Source: Isoperla grammatica (lineage: Eukaryota > Arthropoda > Insecta > Plecoptera > Perlodidae). From it: a stretch of DNA of 64,000 nt. The stretch lies in assembly GCA_945910005.1 (NCBI GenBank), contig OX246739.1, forward strand, positions 74,349,523 to 74,413,522. Reading direction: 5' to 3'. The translations under genes were made by a program, and so were the position numbers. Under the pieces are notes generated by a model. It saw only the letters and a list, made by a program, of their open reading frames with translations, was not told the DNA's origin and did no database searches. The number at the start of each line of letters is the position of its first letter. Position 1 is the stretch's first letter. Below are positions 11,560 through 22,604 of this stretch, in pieces.

Positions 11560-13440
11560 TTCGTTTGGAGAAGTTGTAAAGTTTATTTTGTCTAGTTGAC
11601 AACTATAGAGATATTCTATGACGTAAAGAAAATAAGCAGCACAACCATTAGTGGTAGGAATAAGGTTACAATAACGTATTTTAGAGTATTGTGCATAGCA
11701 ATTAGCAATACAAAATACTAATGGAAGTATTTCAACCAGTACAGTACGGCATTAAAGAGGAAGGGTAGGTTGCGTGATATGCCCTCGGCAATCTACGACG
11801 TTAGTCCTGTATATGAAATAGAATATAAGAGGAAATTCACATTTCGTTACAACGTGAATAACTGTTTCAATTGAATGAAAACCTCACTTCCATTAATTAA
11901 GTTTGTAAGAACGGGTGAGAGACCTAGAGGAGCTTAAGTTGAACTTGAAATAAGTACTATACTAAGTTGTAGTAAGTTAATTCCAACGTAACAGCGCTGA
12001 GACTTCCCAAATATTGAACCTGTTCTCAAACATCCCACTCTCGTAATCAGTTTGCCGCCTCCTTGTTTATACAAAGAAAAGCCTCGTAACCCAACCTCAA
12101 CGTGACGTGGCATGAAGCCCCTCTTACTCGATTAGCAACAGTCTACATTGCGTGGTTTCGGCTTCTTTTGTTCACTGTGATGCTGTTCCAGTTTGGCGTA
12201 ACTGATTTAGCTAAGCTCGCTAGTTGTGTGTTTGTTTTTTTATTGTATTAAAAGCTCACGAGTCAAATGTGGTTATATTGTTTCTGCAAGTATATCTATT
12301 TAGCGAAACGTGAAACCGATTAGTTTAAGTAGTAATTTTGTAATGTAGTATACAGAACAAAGTTAAATTATACTTTCATTTGGGACATAGAAAAATATTG
12401 GGGTTTGCAATACAATATTATAAAATTGGTCTATATTTTATCTACAAGAAATACCATGACACATTCAATAATGCAATATTTCTAATGTGTGATACTGATT
12501 CGTTATTACAATAACAGGGCGTAAAAAAAGTGTAACACTAAAATAGAATATATATATAAGACAAAATCAGATTGGCAAATTAAAGTGTTGAGCCTATCCA
12601 GAGAATCACATAGGCCTACATGTCACAGCAAGACACTCAACTCACTGTTCAATGAAACATTTAATGAAATAATGATGAGGCTTTTCTAGGTAACAAATAA
12701 AATTTAACTTCGTTTTGACTTTTTGAAGTAAAAAATACTTATTCGTGGTTGCCCTGTTACAAGTTTAGTCATTCATGTTTAATTGATAAAACAAAATAGA
12801 CGAATTATATTTAAAACTAATCCTGTTTACTACTAGTAAAAACAATGTTATGTCGTTAGCTTAAAAAACCTGTTGTCATTAGCTTTGACTGGCTATGGTA
12901 TGAAAACATTGCTATGGGTACCAATTTGTTCTGGCTTTATAATGTTAAAAATAAGATAAAATAAAGTTAGTACGGACGAAATACAACACATTATAAAAGA
13001 AGTCTAACACGAATAAAGGTACTTTGAAGTTCGTTTAAAATAGTCTCCAAATAACACTATGTTATAATAATGTGATCTAGACTAAAACAAACTCTTTATA
13101 ACTACTACCAACAAACTAAAACACTAAAACAAATACTTTGATAACTTTCTAAAGTAGTATTAAAGAAGACACTAATTAGTTTTGAATGATAATTAGTGTT
13201 TCTTTCATAAAATAATGCTTTTAAACAGAAATTAAAAATAATCTTACAGGAAAATCATAGAGTAGGAAGGAAATCCATTTTCTTTGTTGCTGATGAAAGA
13301 AGAGTGGCTCAACTTAACTAGTCTCATGTTTACGAAATACAGAGTCTGATAGTACCAACCTAATTATCTACTTAGCTTTATAGTTTCTAACATCAACTTG
13401 AAACAGATTCACTAGGGATTATTCATTACCTTGTATTTCA
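11560..13440. other. AT-rich intergenic DNA
   Basis: No gene, RNA or repeat structure recognised. Confidence 0.45.
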
Positions 13441-13442
13441 AT

Positions 13443-13790
13443 TCTGAGATCCTCAAACACATCGGGCGTGACTAAGAGGATTGTGCAATCGACTAAGCGG
13501 AAAACCACCTTTACGAATACATGAATGACTGGATTCACAAAGACCTCTAAGTTGTCTTGTCATGTTGAAAATCATCGCTGGGTCTCACTACATAAATACA
13601 CAAATCAAATATTATAAGTTTAAGTGTTACTATATGTTACTATATTTCATCGTCATGAGTTTGCAGAACGACATACGCATGGGATCACTAAGATTTGTTA
13701 AACAAGACAACTTAGAAGCTAGGAATCTGTTGAATCCGTAGATTTTCGTGAATCAACGTGCATGAAACGGGTTGTAGACAAGGATCTGAG
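13443..13790. repeat. Imperfect inverted repeat, about 345 bp
   Basis: CTAAGTTGTCTTGT at 13550-13563 is matched in reverse complement by ACAAGACAACTTAG near 13703. The outer ends (CTGAGATCCT at 13444 and AGGATCTGAG near 13775) also pair with one mismatch, and weaker pairing lies between. This is probably an old fold-back MITE. Confidence 0.5.
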
Positions 13791-13978
13791 GTCGTCATGA
13801 GATCAGACTAATTAAATTTGGACAACTTGATTTGGCTACGCATCTCACTCGCTTTCTAATTTAATCGCTCTCTTCGATTTGGCTTCTGATTATCTTCCGA
13901 GACGAGTTTCCGAACGGTAACATTAATACCTGGAGTCTTCCTCCACCGAGACGTTATTCAATCAACGAACGAAAGCAT

Positions 13979-14392
13979 ATTTATTATTATTATTATTATT
14001 ATTTATTTTCAATATGTTATGACCATACATAATATAAGTAATACAATATATAAATCAAAACACACTGATGGTAGTGAGCAGTTAGAGCAAGCCCCATATA
14101 CACATAGCATGTGTCTCACTACCATGTTCTTACAATTAGTTTCTAATACTACATTTCTAATGTACGTTGATGTTGTTATGTACAAGGCATTTACATTGTG
14201 TTAAATGTTGCTAGATAATACAGTAGTAGTAGTTGTTATTTAATATTTACAGTTCAAGTTTGTGATGTGATAACAATGCTAAACAGATCCAGTTATGTCA
14301 GGCGTGAATGTGTAAGTGTGCATGTGCTTGTGTGTGCATGTGTTTGTGTGAATGTATGTTAGTCCGTGTGTTCCTTGTGTATGTTCTTGGGT
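13979..14392 (-). other. LINE 3' UTR with stem-loop and (TAA)n tail
   Basis: It contains a 10-bp inverted repeat (TGGTAGTGAG at 14069-14078, CTCACTACCA at 14115-14124) that could form the stem-loop by which CR1/L2-type reverse transcriptases recognise their RNA; that role is inferred. Reading in the element's direction, the end is a run of TAA triplets, the short-repeat tail expected for this group. Confidence 0.6.
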
Positions 14393-17300
14393 CTATTTAC
14401 AAGTGTCCTTTACCGGGCTCTCAGACAATGACTCTCTAAGTTGCTTTTTAAATGATTTGATCTCCAGGCTTTTTACGTCTGAATTTAACATATTGTACAT
14501 GTTTGCTGCTCTATAGTAGAACCCATTTTGATATAAAGATGTTCGGGCAAAAGGAGGACACAATGTGACCCCTTTTCCGTACCTTGCTGAGCGGTAATTT
14601 AGCTGAATTCTATGTAACGGATCTAGGTCTACCAAATTATTGAACATTTTTTTTAGGTATATAATATCTATTTCAACCAAGGTATTTTCAAGCGATAGTA
14701 TGTTGCATATTCTATTTCTTTCTTTACTGTCACAGTCATGTCTTCGAGTAATAAATTTCGTGGCTCTGTTCTGAATGCTCTCAAGTTTCTGTATATTACA
14801 CTTAGTGGTGGGATGCCACGCAGGACATCCATACACTAATACGGACTTAACTAAACATATGTACACAGTTTGCTTAACCTTTGGCCTGGCACTGTACAAG
14901 GTTCTAGAAAGGAAACCCAGGAGTTTTGCAGCCTTGTTCCTGACTATTTCCGTTTGAATGTTCCATTTTAAGTCGTGAGTAATAGTTATGCCCAAAATGT
15001 TTATACATTCCACAGTTTTAACCTTACTATTGCTTATGTGATAATCAGAGTAATTATGTTGTTTTGATTTTGTAATACACATGTGGTGACATTTTTGCTC
15101 ATTCAATGACATGTAATTGACATGACACCACAATTGTATGTTGTCCAAATCATTTTGCAGTAAAGTTATGTCGTCCTGCGAGTTGATGACTCTGTACAGG
15201 GTACAGTCATCGGCATATTGGCGGATTTCGGAATTTACACATTGTGGGAGGTCCATCATGAACACTGTAAATAGCAAAGGGCCAAGAACCGAACCTTGCG
15301 GAACCCCGGAAACAACACTAAATTCACTGGATTGGGCCCCGTCGTAGGTCACTCGCATGCTTCGTCCGGACACAAAACTTCTAAGCCAGCTCAGCGTACT
15401 TCCATTAATGTTATAGCTTTGCAGTTTCTCCAGGAGTCGTTTGTGTGGCACGCGGTCGAAAGCTTTCGCCCAGTCTAGTGTGATTACATCCACCCGATTT
15501 CCAGGCTTTGCATCAATTGCGAACTGCCAGTCATCCACAACAGCGGTTAACATTGTGACGCACGACCTTCTTGGCAAGAACCCGTGTTGATGTTTGTTGA
15601 TCGCTTTGATGGTTCTCAGATGTTGCAGTATTCGGTAGTTAACCATTTTTTCCATAATCTTGCACACAACAGATGTAAGAGAGATTGGACGGTAATTCTT
15701 GGTGTTGCTTTTGTCTCCGCTTTTGTAGATGGGAACAACGTTGGCCTTCTTCCACTCCTTTGGTATTTCCCCACAGGCCATCGATACGTTGAAAAGATAA
15801 CTGAGAGATGGTGATATTGCCTTGGCACATTTGTGAAGTATTCTGCTCGGAATACCGTCAGGACCTGTTGCTCCGTCCGGTTTGATGCGTTTTACGGTTT
15901 GATAAACGCTTTCGGTGGCAAAAAATATTGAATTTAGGTATTGATTGTTGCGTTTTGAAGAAAAAGGAGGAAATACGTCGGAGTCGTTGACTGGAGGATC
16001 CACAAAGTTATTTTTGAAGTTAGCAGAGAAAGCTTCAGCGATTTTTTTGGAGTTTGTTTCCTGAAGTCTGTTTACAGTAAAATGTTGAGGTGCAGCGCTG
16101 CCTATCTTACCATGGATGTATTTCCAAACACGCTTTCCACCCCCGTCTCCTAATTTCCAGACATACTCCTCGTGTGCTCGTCTTGTTTCAATCTTTACTT
16201 CATTCCTCACTCTTCTGTACCTCTCCCAGTTTGCATCTGTGGTTGATTTTTGGTATTTACGGTAAAGTCTGTCCCGGTGACGTAGTTTATTTACAAGTTT
16301 TTTTGTTATCCACGGTGATTTCCTTTTGCCCTTTATACTAACTTTAGGGATAGCGAAGTCTACGCACTTCCAGAAAGCTTTCTTCCACTCCACCCATAGG
16401 ACTTCAACGCTTCTGGGGTCTTTCGTGAAAACCGGCAAGTGTCTGGAGAACGATCTTTCCAACATTTTCCAATTGGCTTTGGCAAAGTTGTAAGATTCTC
16501 TCTGAACTTCTTTGACCTTGGGTAGCTGCCATCGTACATTAAACTTTATTGCCTGGTGGTCACTAACCCCGGTTACCACCTCCGTGCTGGTTATCTTGTC
16601 CGAGTTGTTCGTCAGGACAAGGTCAATGATGGATCTCGAGGATTTCGTTATTCGAGTTGCGTCTTTAACCATTTGGTGAGGAGTGACGTTGAGGAAAGCG
16701 GTAAGGAATTGGTTGGAAAGTGGATTGCGTGGAAAGGCCTGATCGTTTTGCCTCCAGTCAATATCTAGGTTGAAGTCCCCACATATGACAATAGCGCTGT
16801 AGTATTGTTGAATATCCTGAGCCATGTTTATCGAATTAATCAGTTCTGTATTTGTAGCTTCATTTGAATTTGGCGCCCGATATGCCGATCCCACTAGTAT
16901 CTTCTCCTTACCACAAGATAGCTCTACCCACACTGCTTCAGAGTTTGTTTCCAGCTGTTCTACACGTGCAGGCTTTAATTCGGGTTTGACAGCTATGAGA
17001 ACGCCCCCATGTCTTCCACTCAAGCGGTCCTTGCGAAACACGGTGTATCCACTAGGCATTGCCTCTGCATCAGTGATAGAGGAATGAAGCCATGTTTCAC
17101 ACACAAAGATAACAGCGGGATCTGTGGCCTCAATCCATGTTCGGATAAGCGGGCCTGACTTTTTGTTAGTTAAACTCCTTGCATTAAACGTCAGACATGT
17201 AACTTTTCCTTTCATGCGGTTATTTACATTTGTGTTGTATTGTACATTATTTACATTGGCGTCCCCCCTTAGGTCATCCAGAGAGCCCCCCATTGGCGTG

Positions 17301-17860
17301 TCAAAGAACGATTCCGACAAGTTTGGCATAACACATTGCCAGCACGACCAATTAGCATTCCCCCTCTTCAATGACCTGTAGGCTGCAGACGACAAGTCAG
17401 TGCAGGTCCTGTGGGTTTTCTTTTGACATAAACTGCATTCTAGAAATAGTTGGTTACGTCTTCCGGATGTGAGGCAGATATTGCAGATGGGGGCGGGACC
17501 GGGGTTTAACTCAATGTCACCGCTCAGCGCTAATAACAACACCCCTGCTACAACGAGCCCAAAGGTCGACTCCACGGGGTGCCGCCTGGCCTTCATTGAC
17601 ACCAGACCACATCTTGCAGGCGTTAATTTCCTACTAGCAGTAATGCTTAGTGTTAAGGAAGATATTTTGCAATTACTCACTATTAGCATGTTCTCCAGTA
17701 TCGGTTGTTGCATAACAAGATTCTTCTTCCTTAGCTCGTTCTCCTGATACCATTTACATTTATATACAACACTATTTACAAGAAGAAAAGCGAGCACAAG
17801 CCGCACACACCACAGAGCACAACCACCACTTGTCGCCATATTGGACTCATTACAAAACAT
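14393..17860 (-). CDS. LINE polyprotein: 2A leader, PHD finger, APE endonuclease, reverse transcriptase
   Basis: A 1155-codon ORF counted from the first ATG at 17860. A second ATG at 17839 has a stronger Kozak context (A at -3, G at +4). An in-frame stop lies upstream, so the ORF does not extend much further. Residues 14-33 are hydrophobic. Residues 98-114 are also hydrophobic and run into GDIELNPGP (2A; predicted skip between G121 and P122). A C4-H-C3 PHD finger follows (C126, C129, C142, C145, H150, C153, C173, C176). The APE endonuclease spans about 220-442 with N226, E255 (CETWL), D362/N364 (GDFN) and D434-H435 (SDH). The reverse transcriptase spans about 705-960 with LDWAKAFD (D796), SGVPQGSVLGP and YADD (D884, D885). 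The C-terminal 190 residues resemble CR1/L2 thumb regions. The protein would nick target DNA and prime cDNA synthesis there. Known LINEs of sea urchin, amphioxus and molluscs carry 2A peptides; the effect in this copy is inferred. All catalytic residues are present, suggesting recent activity. No separate ORF1 is visible upstream. Confidence 0.95.
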   Translation of the reverse strand: MFCNESNMATSGGCALWCVRLVLAFLLVNSVVYKCKWYQENELRKKNLVMQQPILENMLIVSNCKISSLTLSITASRKLTPARCGLVSMKARRHPVESTFGLVVAGVLLLALSGDIELNPGPAPICNICLTSGRRNQLFLECSLCQKKTHRTCTDLSSAAYRSLKRGNANWSCWQCVMPNLSESFFDTPMGGSLDDLRGDANVNNVQYNTNVNNRMKGKVTCLTFNARSLTNKKSGPLIRTWIEATDPAVIFVCETWLHSSITDAEAMPSGYTVFRKDRLSGRHGGVLIAVKPELKPARVEQLETNSEAVWVELSCGKEKILVGSAYRAPNSNEATNTELINSINMAQDIQQYYSAIVICGDFNLDIDWRQNDQAFPRNPLSNQFLTAFLNVTPHQMVKDATRITKSSRSIIDLVLTNNSDKITSTEVVTGVSDHQAIKFNVRWQLPKVKEVQRESYNFAKANWKMLERSFSRHLPVFTKDPRSVEVLWVEWKKAFWKCVDFAIPKVSIKGKRKSPWITKKLVNKLRHRDRLYRKYQKSTTDANWERYRRVRNEVKIETRRAHEEYVWKLGDGGGKRVWKYIHGKIGSAAPQHFTVNRLQETNSKKIAEAFSANFKNNFVDPPVNDSDVFPPFSSKRNNQYLNSIFFATESVYQTVKRIKPDGATGPDGIPSRILHKCAKAISPSLSYLFNVSMACGEIPKEWKKANVVPIYKSGDKSNTKNYRPISLTSVVCKIMEKMVNYRILQHLRTIKAINKHQHGFLPRRSCVTMLTAVVDDWQFAIDAKPGNRVDVITLDWAKAFDRVPHKRLLEKLQSYNINGSTLSWLRSFVSGRSMRVTYDGAQSSEFSVVSGVPQGSVLGPLLFTVFMMDLPQCVNSEIRQYADDCTLYRVINSQDDITLLQNDLDNIQLWCHVNYMSLNEQKCHHMCITKSKQHNYSDYHISNSKVKTVECINILGITITHDLKWNIQTEIVRNKAAKLLGFLSRTLYSARPKVKQTVYICLVKSVLVYGCPAWHPTTKCNIQKLESIQNRATKFITRRHDCDSKERNRICNILSLENTLVEIDIIYLKKMFNNLVDLDPLHRIQLNYRSARYGKGVTLCPPFARTSLYQNGFYYRAANMYNMLNSDVKSLEIKSFKKQLRESLSESPVKDTCK
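17495..17530 (-). other. 2A (StopGo) ribosome-skipping motif in the LINE ORF
   Basis: The codons spell ALSGDIELNPGP, matching the 2A consensus D-(V/I)-E-x-N-P-G-P exactly. In characterised 2A sequences the ribosome fails to form the G-P bond and then continues, releasing the upstream peptide. Here that would free a 121-residue leader from the PHD-endonuclease-RT protein. The stretch before it (LVVAGVLLLALSG) is hydrophobic, like the 2A signal sequences described in sea urchin proteins. Confidence 0.9.
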
Positions 17861-17944
17861 TTTTAAACGATTTATGAACGACCTTTCCAATGAGGCTAGA
17901 CAAAGATATATCAGTCAAAAGGGAATAGAATATATACTCTGAAA

Positions 17945-18512
17945 TTGATCTAAATAAAACTCCTTATATTAATTGATACGTGTGTTGGTGGGGATATTAT
18001 CTAAATGTATGTCTACAATACAATGTTTGTGTAAGTTTCAGTGAAGTTTACCTGAGACAAAGTACTATATAGAGCCTAACGGGATTCGTGACTACAAATG
18101 CTACTTCATACATTTATTACTATAACCTCTTTGGGATATTTTAAACAAACCAGCCATAGGATTATTATAGTGACGTCATATAATCCAGTTAGCGTATGTG
18201 TCTAATCGATATTACCTACTGAGTTTTATGGAGTTAAAATCCAGCATAAATCAGCGAAATTATCGCATCGCGCTTGGCGAAAAGACTTCTAAAGTAAATG
18301 TTCATAATTTGGATACATTTGAAAGATCATAAAGTATTCAAACAAGACATTTTACTTCATGCCCGGCTTCACCAATCTAGTCACAAGATCAGCTGTTATT
18401 ACAATGGTGTCTATTAGAAGACGCTGTTCATTTTCTATGTAATGTTTGTTGAAACCATGGTTATCAATCTGAGATTATAAAACCCGATATTTAAAAACGT
18501 TTAGTGAATTGT
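17945..18512. other. Spacer between LINE and MITE
   Basis: Nothing recognised. Confidence 0.4.
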
Positions 18513-18659
18513 ATGTCCAGTCTTACAATGTCCCAATAACTACTTATTCGTCGAATAGCTTGTTTTCTCCATGACAACGACCATTCAAAACTCTTGAAAT
18601 CCTCCAAATACCTTGCTACAAATAACTTTCTTATTAGGAGATTGTAAGACCGGCCCTAA
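18513..18659 (+). mobile_element. Harbinger-like MITE, copy 2
   Basis: Begins GTCCAGTCTTACAATGTCCC and ends GGAGATTGTAAGACCGGCCC. It is nearly collinear with copy 3 at 38809-38955. The left flank is eroded and no clean 3-bp duplication remains. Confidence 0.8.
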
Positions 18660-18713
18660 TCTAGTTAACTATTTTATGAATTTTAGGATTTAGGAGACAG
18701 CATTATTGGGTGT

Positions 18714-18885
18714 GGTCGATTTGGCATTAGTTAAGTAACCACGGTCGCTGCGTTTGGGGTTCGAACCCTGGCTTGAGCATGGATTTAATATGGCGTTGTT
18801 TCTTCGGAACCACCACTCGTCGTCTCGATTAGCATCATTGCCGAAATATGAGATGTATTGTCAAAATATCTTCATCATCCAACTC
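18714..18885 (+). mobile_element. tRNA-derived SINE, family B, copy 1
   Basis: A degenerate tRNA-like head with B box GGGTTCGAACCCTGG, followed by GGCTTGAGCATGGATTTAA, ATATGGCGTTGTTTCTTC, CACTCGTCGTCTCGATTAGC and an ATC-rich tail. The same order of modules occurs at 54548-54712, and the tail alone at 5550-5622. Confidence 0.75.
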
Positions 18886-18889
18886 AGAA

Positions 18890-20370
18890 ACACTCCTATA
18901 ATACTTTTTATAAATTGTAGCCGTATTTATTGTCTTCCGGGAATTAAATAAATAAATTAACACCTTCAACTTTATTAGATAATATTCGATAGATATGATA
19001 TGCACGGTTTTCTTTACTTCTGAAATCTCGCAAGTTAGTTTCCTTCTCTAATTAAGTGCTGATAACTCTTAATCTGTAAATGCCGCAGGCCTCTGTCTTA
19101 GCTGTATTTATAATGAGCTACCTCAAGTCTGCATGTAACTATTCGGGCACCCATTGGGACGTACGACATACGAGTTGGATGCTAATTAACAGACATACTG
19201 AATTAATTTCGTTTGAGAAAAGTTTGTTCCGCATGAAAAAGAAAATACACATCTATGTATGTTATGCATGGTAAATATAGCAATATCATTTAGATTATGA
19301 TACGTACTTCGACCAGAACGGCCAATGACAATGGTTAAAAATGAAAATAACAAAATCAAACGACCCGTCGACCCGGTCGGTAAGCAACGCACCCTTAGAA
19401 GACATTTCATCTAAAAATATAAATAAAACTTTTTGTTGTATGTCCTTTGGAAATCACTTTTATAACTGAATGTAGCATAATATATTAACCTTCACTCCCC
19501 ACCCCCTCCCGAACACTAATTCGAATCTGTCTGTTATGAGTTGAAGGCATACTGAAACCTTCACATTTGGGTTAACACCCCTATAATTTTAGTTCTGACA
19601 TTAAAGGATTTAAATGAACTGGAACATGAAATCCTCTAAGTGGAAAATTCCAAGAACAGAAGCAAAGTCAATTATTTAGCAAATTAACAAATAACTCGTG
19701 CATCAATTACTTAGCAAACAGCAGCGGGAATTAAAAATAAGTAATTAACGAGAAATAAGGGAGAAAAAAACCTTGCAATGACCACTTGGACGAAAGGATC
19801 AATACAGAATGTACTTCCTTCGGAGGATGACGAGCATAGTAGTATACATAGTTCCCACGTGACGTCACAGCGGCCATGATTGCGACACAATTGATGAGGA
19901 CCAATCCTAGATCATTGACAAACACTATTTAAATTCAATAAATAAGCCTAATTTAGAATACAGAAAGTAAACATAAGTAATAAAAAAACTAAAAATTTCG
20001 ACACAATCCATTCCAATTTTATTAAAAAAACATGCTGAATTTTAAAGAACTAAGAATGTATGTGTTCTATACCACAACAGTCTTCAATTGTTTCTCCATG
20101 GCAACGTCAAAGTTTGATCACAAATGTGGCCGCCACGCGCAAAAATGTGACGTACGTGCAACCTATGAATACACAAAAATGAGTGCTTGTATATTCCTCC
20201 CAACGAAACTATTCTCATGCTTTCGTCATAACCCCTGAGCCCTCGAAGTAAACTTCCGCGGACTGTTTACTGCCTGTGTTCATGCGCGCACTATTGCCGA
20301 ATACTAAGATGGCGCACGACGAAATTAGAAGCTCCTGCACTGCAATCATATAACTTTGAATGCTAACGTT
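18890..20370. other. AT-rich intergenic DNA
   Basis: No gene recognised. It contains scattered CACGTGACGTCA and GGCCGCCA words (19857, 20120) like those in the MITE at 21690-21996, perhaps remnants of that family. Confidence 0.4.
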
Positions 20371-20374
20371 GAAA

Positions 20375-20409
20375 TCTACTTGATCTCCGCCTGGCGGAGA
20401 TCAAGTAGA
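20375..20409. repeat. Perfect 35-base palindrome
   Basis: The two 17-base arms (left arm TCTACTTGATCTCCGCC) are exact reverse complements separated by one base. No flanking duplication was seen. Confidence 0.9.
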
Positions 20410-21689
20410 CCTTGTTGTGTAGCCAATGAGAGTTCGAGAATTCGAAGAAGTTCACAGGAACTATCAAAATACAGCAAGCTGTGAGCAACATTGGTAGTCT
20501 TTTGTTTTTTATTGAAAGCCTGTCAAAATGGATAAAAATTCACACTTGACTGAGTAGATCCACAGAGTAACTACTCGCAGCAAGTATTTATTCTAATATT
20601 CCACTGTGTTCTAGGGGTAGGTCTAAACTGTAAATGCATAGTCCGTCCTACTTTAGTTTTATGAAATAAAGTCGTTTAAACACCGGCGTTTCCGCCATGC
20701 TGTGATTGACTGGGTTCCCGTGAACTATTTTCAATCATCACTTCTCTTCAAACATGACTTATTGGTTTTGTTACTACAAACTTATATTTGTATTTAATTT
20801 TTAAAAATATTCATCGTGTAATATTATTAATAGCAACTTACACAAATGAGAGAATTACCAATTATCAACATCGGACAAGTTGGCCAACTCATGAACTGAG
20901 AACAATCCGACGCAATCTTCCATCAAGCACACAGAGGAATGACAAGTTAAGTTGCCATTCTGGACATGGCCTGTGATGAAAGTATGAGAATAGTTTCGTT
21001 GGGAGGACTATACGACATTTTGTTTTTATACTTACTTCTTTCTACTGTGGGCTTTGAAAGCTTGAAGTTCGAAATGATTATTTTACTAACGCATTTTATT
21101 ATGTACAAAGGTCTGTTAACCTGCTGTACGGACATAAATGTACAGTGTTGTAACATGGACGAATCTATTTCCTATTAACTGAACCACGCACGTTCTGTAT
21201 ATAACCATTTGTGAGGGGCTGTCAAATCACGTCTCAATAAACGCCATGTTTGGTTATTGCGAATATACCCAATAATAATGCACGGACAACCATGGAGTCT
21301 CATGAAACCATTTCCCTCACTTGGTTCGTCGGCCAGAGAAAAGTATAACACGCACTTTAAAATAATCCCCGTTAAAATACCATTATTCGATACAGCCTAA
21401 AATGCGTCGTCTCGTCTCGAACTATGCCTTGGACGAAGAAAACAAACTAATCTTGTAGGCCGGGTTGAAGTCACGTGCGATGTAGAGTTCGGGTCTATAG
21501 GTTTAACGACGTAAGCACCCCCAAGAATCAATGCTTCCATCAAATGGAACCACCGGCATCTTTGTGTCTGGTGACAGACGTGTTTGGACAGGGCAGTGAA
21601 GCTGTGCCGCTCTAATCGTACTTTTTCGCTAAAAGGCTGGCGCAATTGACAATTAGTGACAATAAGTTACAACAATTACTAATTGTTGA
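20410..21689. other. Intergenic DNA
   Basis: No gene recognised. A GC-richer segment at 21397-21645 is open on the minus strand for 82 codons without a recognisable motif. Confidence 0.4.
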
Positions 21690-21996
21690 CTAGGGAGTAT
21701 TCACGTGACTTCACAGTTCGAGTGTTGACATATGCTTACCACAAAACATGAGAATTGTAGCACCTATGTCCCCCGATAAAGTTTACGAAAATGATTTTCT
21801 TGTGCCGTTGTAAACGATTAAAAGAGTAATTGAGACAAAAGCGTCTATTTATGTTGCATTCAAGCAAACCGAAGTTAGAGAACAATTGAATGTGCACGAA
21901 ACCCTATCTGAAACATAGTAACAATGAGCTGCCAATCACATAGCATGGTGGCCTCCAGTATGGCCGCCATGCGCAATACGTGAATACACCCTATTA
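21690..21996. mobile_element. MITE with TAGGG..GTATTCACGTGA termini
   Basis: The left end reads TAGGGAGTATTCACGTGAC. The right end, in reverse complement, reads TAATAGGGTGTATTCACGTA. The right half also carries GTGGCCTCCAGTATGGCCG, which recurs with a similar end at 61622-61675. This is a short non-autonomous DNA element of uncertain superfamily. Confidence 0.6.
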
Positions 21997-22339
21997 GTCG
22001 GTGCGTCAATATAGGGATGTGAGGTACGCCCGGAGTATTGCAGCCACAAACTCTCCTGCAGGGAGGCTTATTCAATTATGTAGTTACTGAGCTGTATGAC
22101 ATTTGATTAGATATTGTTCTAGCTCACTAATTAATAACATGCACACATATGACAAAAGCATAAATCATGAAAATACTACAATACAACTACATATATATTG
22201 AAATATAAATTACAAAAACATCGTATGCAGTCAATTACTACACTTTTCATTGTTAGTACAATTGTTATAAAGTCTATATAGTGGAAAGAGATTTGGAGCG
22301 GACATGTTAACATTTTCCCGTTGGTGAAAACCTCAATGG
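21997..22339. other. AT-rich spacer
   Basis: Nothing recognised. Confidence 0.4.
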
Positions 22340-22560
22340 AAAGAAAATCCCCCGTCTGGGCCCGGGACAGAGTAAATCCAGAGTGACACTGCTAGTCGTA
22401 AGAGGCGACAAAAGGAGAGACCCTGTCCTTTTCCTCCCCACTGTCCCAATTAAGATTTCTTCTCCCACTTGGCCCTGCCCTCCCTTGCTGGACTTCCCTT
22501 ATGACGACCCCCACGATGTATAACGGGTCTGATTCATAGGACAACACCAAATAATAAAAA
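22340..22560 (+). mobile_element. Retroposon 3' fragment
   Basis: A C/T-rich body (CCTGTCCTTTTCCTCCCC, GGCCCTGCCCTCCC) ends ACAACACCAAATAATAAAAA. The ending matches that of the minus-strand fragment at 10795-10945. It is followed by a 2x duplication of AAAAAAATTAACACCATTT. Confidence 0.55.
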
Positions 22561-22604
22561 AATTAACACCATTTGTAAAAAAATTAACACCATTTGGTTA
22601 TTCA

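Larger units (their letters stand above)
13979..17900 (-). mobile_element. CR1/L2-like LINE, apparently intact
   Basis: A non-LTR retrotransposon on the minus strand made of a short 5' region, one long ORF (14393-17860), a 3' UTR of about 410 bases and a terminal (TAA)n tail (13979-14002). The ORF has no stops or frameshifts. The 5' limit is not defined: an in-frame stop lies shortly before the first ATG and I found no target-site duplication. The endonuclease plus YADD reverse transcriptase and the thumb region place it near the CR1/L2 group. A phylogeny would be needed to fix the clade. Confidence 0.9.

Noticed and set aside
14775..17747. Several plus-strand open frames of 60-92 codons within the LINE
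   Set aside because: They are antisense shadows of the LINE ORF.
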